This document shows positions 4,946 to 5,687 of a stretch of 5,687 nt of DNA, piece after piece. Positions within the stretch are counted from its first letter, which is position 1, and each line of letters starts with the position of its first letter. The notes below the pieces were generated by a model. It was not told where the DNA came from, searched no databases, and saw only the letters and a list, made by a program, of their open reading frames with translations. The stretch spans positions 1 through 5,687 of the forward strand of contig JACCTJ010000202.1 in assembly GCA_013812485.1 (NCBI GenBank). Reading direction: 5' to 3'. The DNA is from Thermoleophilaceae bacterium (GTDB lineage Bacteria; Actinomycetota; Thermoleophilia; Solirubrobacterales; Thermoleophilaceae). The translations under genes and the position numbers were made by a program.

Positions 4946-5687
4946 GTGGATCAGCTCGGCCCCGTCCTCCTCGTGCTCCTGCTCGCCGTCGCCGGCCTTG
5001 CGGCGCTGGCCAGCGTCCTGCGCGTCCCCTATCCGATCCCGCTCGTCCTCGGCGGCCTGGCCATCGGGCTCATCCCCGGCGTCCCCGAGGTGCGACTCGC
5101 GCCCGAGCTCGTGCTCCTCCTCTTCCTGCCGCCCCTGCTCTACGCCGCGGCCTTCTTCTCGTCGCTGCGCGAGCTGCGCGCCAACGTGGGGCCGATCTCG
5201 CTGCTGTCGATCGGGCTCGTGATCCTCACCACCGCGGGGGTTGCGGCCGTGGCTCACTTCGCCATCGGCCTGCCCTGGGCCGTGGCCTTCGTGCTCGGCG
5301 CCGTGGTCTCCCCCACCGACGCGGTCGCCCCGGCGACGATCGTGCGCCGGCTCGGCGTCCCCCGGCGAATCGTCACCGTGATCGAGGGCGAGAACCTGAC
5401 CAACGACTGGACGGCCCTCGTGGTCTACCGGTTCGCCATCGCGGCGGTGGTGGCCGGCACGTTCTCGCTGCCGCAGGCGGGGCTCGAGTTCGTGCTCAGC
5501 GGCGTCGGCGGCCTGGCCATCGGACTCGCCGTCGGCTGGGTCGTGGCCCAGATCCGGCGGCGCCTCGACGACCCGCCGACCGAGATGGCGTTCTCGCTGC
5601 TCACCGCGTACGCGGCCTACATCCCCGCCGAGGAGATCGGAGCCTCCGGGGTGATCGCCGCCGTGACCGTGGGCGTCTACCTCGGCT
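4946..5687 (+). CDS. CPA1-family Na+/H+ antiporter, N-terminal half (runs off right edge)
   Basis: An open frame from GTG at 4946 gives 247 residues before the window ends, with no break. It begins VDQLGPVLLVLLLAVAGLAA and is dominated by hydrophobic membrane segments (about 5-25, 31-46, 54-71, 83-104, 110-131, 155-172 and 183-206, plus more). CPA1 family marks are visible: LFLPPLLY (59-66), the SPTDAVA unwound-helix motif (122-128), and EGENLTND (147-154), a variant of the usual EGESLxND with the ion-binding Asn153-Asp154 pair followed by Arg162. Such proteins exchange cytoplasmic Na+ or other cations for protons across the inner membrane for pH and salt homeostasis. Family members usually exceed 400 residues, so roughly half is missing off the right edge. 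GTG is chosen because the first membrane segment follows at once; an ATG at 4938 is in another frame. Confidence 0.92.
   Translation, partial: MDQLGPVLLVLLLAVAGLAALASVLRVPYPIPLVLGGLAIGLIPGVPEVRLAPELVLLLFLPPLLYAAAFFSSLRELRANVGPISLLSIGLVILTTAGVAAVAHFAIGLPWAVAFVLGAVVSPTDAVAPATIVRRLGVPRRIVTVIEGENLTNDWTALVVYRFAIAAVVAGTFSLPQAGLEFVLSGVGGLAIGLAVGWVVAQIRRRLDDPPTEMAFSLLTAYAAYIPAEEIGASGVIAAVTVGVYLG

Overview
The window is very GC-rich. Its reading frames end codons almost always in G or C. The gene types (VapBC, a multidomain HD-GYP/GGDEF protein, a CPA1 antiporter, an IS3 element) together with promoter-like hexamers placed 6 nt before start codons suggest a high-GC actinobacterium. Thermoleophilia/Solirubrobacterales-like is my guess, made from protein style and not from a database match.

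Layout. The left edge (1-120) is the 5' end of an IS3-family insertion sequence on the minus strand. It contains the first 16 codons of its helix-turn-helix ORF A, a Shine-Dalgarno and a terminal end. Next to it (129-290, minus) is a short coding-like remnant with an in-frame TGA. Region 291-497 holds no gene I can support, only an 8-bp inverted repeat and an AT-rich patch. From 498 to 1129 (minus) lies a complete VapBC-type toxin-antitoxin pair with a 4-bp ATGA overlap, preceded by a palindrome over a -10-like hexamer. From 1246 to 3621 (minus) is a 791-residue soluble protein, HD-GYP / GAF / GGDEF-type / GAF-like, expected to act in cyclic-di-GMP turnover.

The most unusual part is 3737-4246 (minus). 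It encodes a tiny protein built of hydrophobic-Gly-X triplets in which seven successive triplets end in Cys (C-x-x-C spacing throughout). Two bases after its stop comes an unrecognised 84-residue protein. The Cys protein seems to continue upstream in another frame. Just upstream (4283-4902, minus) is a YceI-family gene whose frame is broken twice. That makes three apparent frame breaks within about 650 bp, while the flanking genes are unbroken, so this patch is either decaying or carries indel errors.

From 4946 to the right edge (plus strand, divergent from the YceI gene by 43 bp) runs the N-terminal half of a CPA1 sodium/proton antiporter. Everything except the antiporter reads on the minus strand. 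The genes do not form an obvious single pathway. The strongest functional pairings are vapB with vapC and the Cys-triplet gene with its coupled downstream gene.
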